From Propionibacteriaceae bacterium (lineage in GTDB: Bacteria; Actinomycetota; Actinomycetes; Propionibacteriales; Propionibacteriaceae), in assembly GCA_009779115.1 (NCBI GenBank), contig WREX01000006.1, forward strand, positions 1 to 39,100: a DNA stretch of 39,100 bases, given 5' to 3'. Both the position numbers and the translations under genes were made by a program. The notes under the pieces were generated by a model, which saw only the letters and a program-made list of their open reading frames with translations, did no database searches and was not told the origin of the DNA. Below, piece by piece: positions 34,937-39,100 of this stretch (positions within the stretch are counted from its first letter, which is position 1; each line of letters begins with the position of its first letter).

Positions 34937-35550
34937 CGGGGGTCCTCGGGATGGGGCCAGGTGAATCTTGTGCCTCGCTTGACACGAGGGGGTGGGATCC
35001 GGGAGCGGCGCATCATCATGGACCGGGACAGGGCGTAGCTGAGCTTGCCCTTCAAGGGCTCGTTGGGGAAGAAGGTCCTCAGGTTCTTGCGCAGGCCCAG
35101 CCACATCAGGGCGATGTCGAGGACGAGCACACCGATGACTCCCCACATGATGTAGGGGGCGACGAGGGTCAGGGCAGGCAGGAAGTACGCCCCGCCGATC
35201 GTCACAGCGAAGACGACCAACATGACGGGCAGGATGAACTCAGTGATGTTCCAGCGCCCATCGATCCAATCGCGGATGAGGACATTGTGTGGACGGGCAT
35301 GGTTTTTCGCCATCGCCTCGTTCTGTGCCTTGTAGCGGGCATCGCGCTCGCGAACCTTCGACTGTTTGCGGGTCAAGACTGGCTGGAGTCGGTCCCGGCG
35401 AGCCTGTTCGGCCTGCTTGCGGGTGGGAGTGGGGATGGTCTTCTTCGTCGGTGATCTGGGGACATCTGTGGGCGTCGTGGATTGGACAGGGTCCGGTTGC
35501 GCGGGCGCCTTATTACCCGCTGACTGGTCATAGGGCTTGAACAGTCCCAC
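34933..35550 (-). CDS. DUF3043 family membrane protein
   Basis: GLFKPYD..., KAQNEAMAKNHARPHNVLIRDWIDGRWNITEFILPVMLVV, two-TM pattern, typical actinobacterial DUF3043. Confidence 0.85.
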   Translation of the reverse strand: MGLFKPYDQSAGNKAPAQPDPVQSTTPTDVPRSPTKKTIPTPTRKQAEQARRDRLQPVLTRKQSKVRERDARYKAQNEAMAKNHARPHNVLIRDWIDGRWNITEFILPVMLVVFAVTIGGAYFLPALTLVAPYIMWGVIGVLVLDIALMWLGLRKNLRTFFPNEPLKGKLSYALSRSMMMRRSRIPPPRVKRGTRFTWPHPEDPR

Positions 35551-35704
35551 GTCGTCCTACTTTCCGTACCGCTGAAAAAGTTGTATCCGTTGAGTTCGAT
35601 CCCCTGCGGTCGACCCTGATGTGGATGACCTCAGTCTACGTCTTCGATGGCATGTGTAGCATACCTGGCGCATTCCATGTTTGGCTTCGGGTAAGTTAGG
35701 CAGT

Positions 35705-36367
35705 GTGGTGATACTGCTGGTGGCACAGGTGTCCACGCCTGAAGGAATGGCGGTGGAATCCATGGCAGTGGCGCAGTTCAGCGCCGCCGGTGCTGAGGTC
35801 GTACGCATGGGGGCGGACGAGTTCTCGCCTAGGAACCTGCTGAAATACCATGTCCCGGCTGCGGCGCACCGGATCGGGCGATCTGGTGACCCCACATCTT
35901 GCGATGGACGTCCAGTCCATGTACAAGATGTGGGGTCACCAGCTCATCCCACCCGGCACGTCCTCGCTCGGAACAGCGTATTTCGGCACGCTCCTGGGAA
36001 GCGGAAGGGGTACGCGCCTGGTGCGCAGTACGACAGTGAATCTCTTGATGGCAGCGTCGATGACAGTGGCTCAGGGCTTGCTCTTCAGGACCGTGGGGGG
36101 GTAGAGGCACAGGCCCGTGGTGCACAGGGGCTCGGGGCGGATCTGGTGGTGTATATCACTGAGGAAGTGCACTTCGCCGATTCTGGCGGTCCAGTTCTGA
36201 TCAGGGTGGCCCGCTGGGCACAAACCCTGTGTGTGCCCGTGATCGCCGTGGCGAGGCAGTGTTGGATCTCTACCCGGGAACTGCGGACAGTGGGAGTTGA
36301 AGCCGGGTATGCGGTTGCCAGTGCCGAGGACATGCGTACTGTTGTGGCAACTTGGGTGGGTCACTAG
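35705..36367 (+). pseudogene. degenerate/truncated glycerate kinase-like gene
   Basis: SLDGSVDDSGSGLALQDRGG resembles GGSATTDGGxGxxxALG; GADLVVYITEEVHFADSGGPVLIRVARWAQTLCVPVIAVA resembles the GK C-terminal ADLVITGEGxxDxQTxxGKxP region, but catalytic-type residues are altered and the ORF is only about 220 aa. Lies between a DUF3043 gene and erpA. Confidence 0.45.
35883..35942. repeat. perfect 19-bp inverted repeat (long hairpin) within the glycerate kinase-like ORF
   Basis: CTGGTGACCCCACATCTTG (35883-35901) and CAAGATGTGGGGTCACCAG (35924-35942); inner ATGGAC/GTCCAT stem. Confidence 0.97.
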
Positions 36368-36526
36368 TACACAGCTTCGGGTGTCGTCGGTCTTGGCGTC
36401 TTCACCTACTGGGGTACAAGGCGTCCTGGTGGTGGGGTGCGTGCGTCAACAGTGCACAGATTGTGTCCACACCCAACTCGTGCCACTCATGACGCAAACG
36501 GCGGAATCCGTCCTACAATAGGGCCC

Positions 36527-36868
36527 ATGACTGACACTGTGAAGGCTCCATCGGTGCTCCTGACGGACGCGGCGATCGACAAAGTTACTCAATTGCTGGC
36601 TGCTGAGGAGCAGGATCTCGTCCTGCGGGTGGCCGTACTGCCGGGGGGATGCTCCGGGATGCGATATGAGTTGTTTTTCGATGACCAAGAACATGATGGT
36701 GACATTGTGACATCGTTCGGAGACATCCGGGTCGTGGTTGATGGGATCAGCGCTGCCTTCTTGGAGGGTGCGACCATCGACTTCACTGACACGATTTCCC
36801 AGCAGGGGTTCACGATTGACAACCCCAATGCCACATCCTCTTGCTCGTGCGGGGATTCCTGCCAGTAA
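36527..36868 (+). CDS. erpA: iron-sulfur cluster insertion protein, ErpA/IscA family
   Basis: VLLTDAAIDKVTQLL, LRVAVLPGGCSGMRYELFFDD, C-terminal SSCSCGDSC. Confidence 0.92.
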   Translation: MTDTVKAPSVLLTDAAIDKVTQLLAAEEQDLVLRVAVLPGGCSGMRYELFFDDQEHDGDIVTSFGDIRVVVDGISAAFLEGATIDFTDTISQQGFTIDNPNATSSCSCGDSCQ

Positions 36869-36960
36869 GGGTTCACTGACGTGTGAACCTGGTGGGCTGT
36901 GTGAAGACAGCGTGAGAGAAGGCGCGGCGTGTTCTGGGGAACTCCTCACGGCAGGGATGT

Positions 36961-37758
36961 GTGATGCCCAGGAAATCCCGGAAAGTTTATGACGCCTATC
37001 TGTTCGATCTGGACGGTACGATCTACCTGGGTGACCAGTTGCTGCCTGGTGCGCGGCAATGCATCAGCGGGTTGCGACAGATTGGCAAGGTTGTGCGTTT
37101 CTTGTCGAATAACCCGACCAAGAGCCCTGCGCAGTACGCCGAGAAGTTGACGCGGATGGGGATTCCGACGCCTGCCGAGGAGATCACCACGACCATCGGG
37201 ACCACCGTGTGGTGGTTGAAGTCCAACCATCCGGGCGCGACCGTGTTCCCGATCGCCGAGGAACCGCTGTGCGCCGCACTGCGGGATGCGGGGTTCCGGC
37301 TGAGCGAAGACCCTAGTCAGATCGATATTGTCATTGCTTCGTACGACCGGGGGTTCACGTACCAAAAGTTGCAAATCGCTTTCGATGCGCTCTGGTTCCA
37401 CAAGAGGGCCATTCTGATTCAGACCAACTCAGACACCTACTGCCCTTTTCCTGGAGGGCGGGGAGAACCGGACTGTGCGGCCATCACGGCGGCGATCGAG
37501 GCCTGTACGCAGGTCATGTGCCAGGCCTCGATGGGTAAGCCATCGGCGTTGATCCTTCGCGCCGGAATGGCGGGGTTGGACGTGCCGATCCATCACTGTT
37601 TGATGACGGGGGACCGATTGGCCACCGACATCAAAATGGCCCTCGATGTCGGCATGGATGCGGCACTGGTGTTCACGGGGGAGACCCGGCGCGAGGATGT
37701 TCCACCGTTGGCGGGAATCCGGTGCCTCGACAGGATTGACGATCTGCTGGTTGACTGA
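36961..37758 (+). CDS. HAD-IIA family sugar-phosphatase-like hydrolase (NagD/UmpH-like)
   Basis: YLFDLDGTIYLGDQLLPGA, VRFLSNNPTKS, NSDTYCPFPGGRGEPDCAAITAAIEAC, LMTGDRLATDIKMALDVGM. Confidence 0.9.
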   Translation: MMPRKSRKVYDAYLFDLDGTIYLGDQLLPGARQCISGLRQIGKVVRFLSNNPTKSPAQYAEKLTRMGIPTPAEEITTTIGTTVWWLKSNHPGATVFPIAEEPLCAALRDAGFRLSEDPSQIDIVIASYDRGFTYQKLQIAFDALWFHKRAILIQTNSDTYCPFPGGRGEPDCAAITAAIEACTQVMCQASMGKPSALILRAGMAGLDVPIHHCLMTGDRLATDIKMALDVGMDAALVFTGETRREDVPPLAGIRCLDRIDDLLVD

Positions 37759-37790
37759 GGATGGAACCTCTGATGGATAAATACCGTGTG

Positions 37791-37827
37791 ACCTTGCTCG
37801 CGTAGCAGCCATGGATCGGATTCTAGG
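37791..37827 (-). repeat. dispersed intergenic repeat, inverted copy E
   Basis: Reverse complement reads cctagaatccgatccatggctgctacgcgagcaaggt. Confidence 0.65.
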
Positions 37828-37912
37828 TAAGGATCTCCTGAGGTCTGGACTTCCTCTCAGGCGTAGGTGGTAAACTGAAAAACGGCCAATTGGGCGGAAG
37901 ACGAGGAAGACA

Positions 37913-38617
37913 ATGTCAAACCAAGAAGATTCTGTGGTCCCAAGCGGGGGGCAGCAACAACCTGAAAAGAAGAAGAAAAGGCGTTTTGCCAGCATTTTGA
38001 TGATCGTGCTGGCGGTTCTGCTCATCGGTGGGGGCACGACGATCATTGTCACGCAACTGTGGCCGGGTTCCAAGTCCCAGGCAGGGGAACTGGTCGACCT
38101 GGAAGGCAACGTGATCGTCCCTGATGATCCGTCGGCGACATCGTCGGCGTTCATGCAACAAGCAAACATGGTGGCCGATGATGGCGGGCAGGGATTTGTC
38201 GTACCATCGGTCAACCTTGATGTGCCTGTCGGTTCGGTTAACGCTGTCAATGGCGTGATGAACCCTCCGGGTTATACGTCGGTCTTCTTGATCCGCAACC
38301 TGGGTGTGGGTTTGGACAAGGCTGATCAGGGCACGGTGTACATGGTGGCCCACGCGGTCTACGGAGGCAAAGCACCGGGGAACTACCTGCAGGCCAACCA
38401 GCAGACGCTGCTCAAGCCCGGTGACATCATCAAGGTCAACCAACTCACCTATCAGTTCGTCGAGTCGCAGATCATCCCCAAGACGGAGATCTCCTCGCAC
38501 GCTGATCTGTGGGATGAGAGTCAGACTGGTCGTTTGGTCCTGGTGACCTGCCAGGTCAACCCCAAGGGTGGGATCGCTGTCAACAACATGGTGATCATTG
38601 CCCAGTTGGTGCAGTAG
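37913..38617 (+). CDS. sortase-like protein (class E/F-like)
   Basis: N-terminal TM after a basic stretch, VFLIRNLG, catalytic-type His in MVAHAVYGG, Cys in RLVLVTCQVNP. Confidence 0.72.
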   Translation: MSNQEDSVVPSGGQQQPEKKKKRRFASILMIVLAVLLIGGGTTIIVTQLWPGSKSQAGELVDLEGNVIVPDDPSATSSAFMQQANMVADDGGQGFVVPSVNLDVPVGSVNAVNGVMNPPGYTSVFLIRNLGVGLDKADQGTVYMVAHAVYGGKAPGNYLQANQQTLLKPGDIIKVNQLTYQFVESQIIPKTEISSHADLWDESQTGRLVLVTCQVNPKGGIAVNNMVIIAQLVQ

Positions 38618-38687
38618 ACCTGAACGCGTCAACGCCAGGTGGATCTCCAACCCAGGTGCGACAGCGTTTTGAAAAACTTCATAGCTA

Positions 38688-38715
38688 CTGCGCGTCCCCA
38701 TTGGGGGGCGCGCAG
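38688..38715. terminator. hairpin between convergent sortase-like gene and ilvD
   Basis: ctgcgcgtcccc attg gggggcgcgcag 12-bp stem followed by ttt. Confidence 0.65.
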
Positions 38716-38724
38716 TTTGCGTGT

Positions 38725-39100
38725 TCACAGTTTGCGGCGGGCGGCGCCCTTGTCAGCGGACTGGGCGAGGGATGCGTACACTTTGAGGGCGTTTGACACC
38801 TGGCGTGTGCGCTGTTTGGGGTTCCAGCCGAGTTGGTCTTGTTCGGCGCGTCTGCGGGCCAGTTCTTCCTGGCTGACCTGGACGGTGATGGTCCTGTCGG
38901 GGATGGAGATCGCGATCAGATCGCCGTCCCGGATCAGTCCGATGGCACCACCGTCGGCCGCTTCTGGGGAGATGTGACCGATGCACAAGCCTGACGAGCC
39001 GCCGGAGAAACGGCCATCGGTGATGAGGGCGCACTGCGGTCCCAGGCCTGTGCCTTTGAGGTAACTGGTCGGGTAGAGCATTTCTTGCATGCCGGGGCCG
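38725..39100 (-). CDS. ilvD: dihydroxy-acid dehydratase, C-terminal part (truncated by window edge)
   Basis: [60 protein letters not shown]. Confidence 0.96.
   Translation of the reverse strand, partial: GPGMQEMLYPTSYLKGTGLGPQCALITDGRFSGGSSGLCIGHISPEAADGGAIGLIRDGDLIAISIPDRTITVQVSQEELARRRAEQDQLGWNPKQRTRQVSNALKVYASLAQSADKGAARRKL

Noticed and set aside
1-39100. tRNA/rRNA genes, transposases, phage genes
   Set aside because: None recognised on either strand in the window.

Overview
The window is a high-GC, actinobacterial-type chromosomal segment. It opens with a housekeeping block: hpt-ftsH-folE-folP-folB/folK. Next is a ~930 bp intergenic region with a candidate structured RNA and an intrinsic terminator. 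It is followed by a 12.8 kb gene for a ~4,260 aa surface protein with a signal peptide, an adhesin-like head, SdrD-B-like and GEVED-like modules, about 25 tandem Big_1-like Ig units, C-terminal Ig-like domains and a C-terminal membrane anchor. Then come galK, an MFS transporter, a GDPD phosphodiesterase and gcvT (+ strand). A tightly overlapping minus-strand operon follows: nrfH-nrfA-TPR-ccdA-resB-ccsA-tlpA (ammonia-forming nitrite reductase plus System II cytochrome c maturation). It is divergent from an ArsR-like regulator with a SufR-like cysteine pattern. The rest contains a YwiC-like protein, a DUF3043 protein, a degenerate glycerate-kinase-like gene carrying a perfect 19-bp inverted repeat, an ErpA-type Fe-S carrier, a HAD-IIA phosphatase, a sortase-like protein and the 3' part of ilvD. 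The most interesting signals are: (i) the internal architecture of the giant protein, with an exact 10-domain block duplication (period 3345 nt) and cysteines that appear to covary between two positions while staying paired; (ii) the nrf operon with a CXXCH-type NrfA and a candidate Fe-S regulator; (iii) low-complexity tails or insertions in four unrelated housekeeping enzymes; (iv) a dispersed intergenic ~35-50 bp repeat; (v) the palindrome inside the glycerate kinase remnant. All calls come from reading the sequence; no database search was run.
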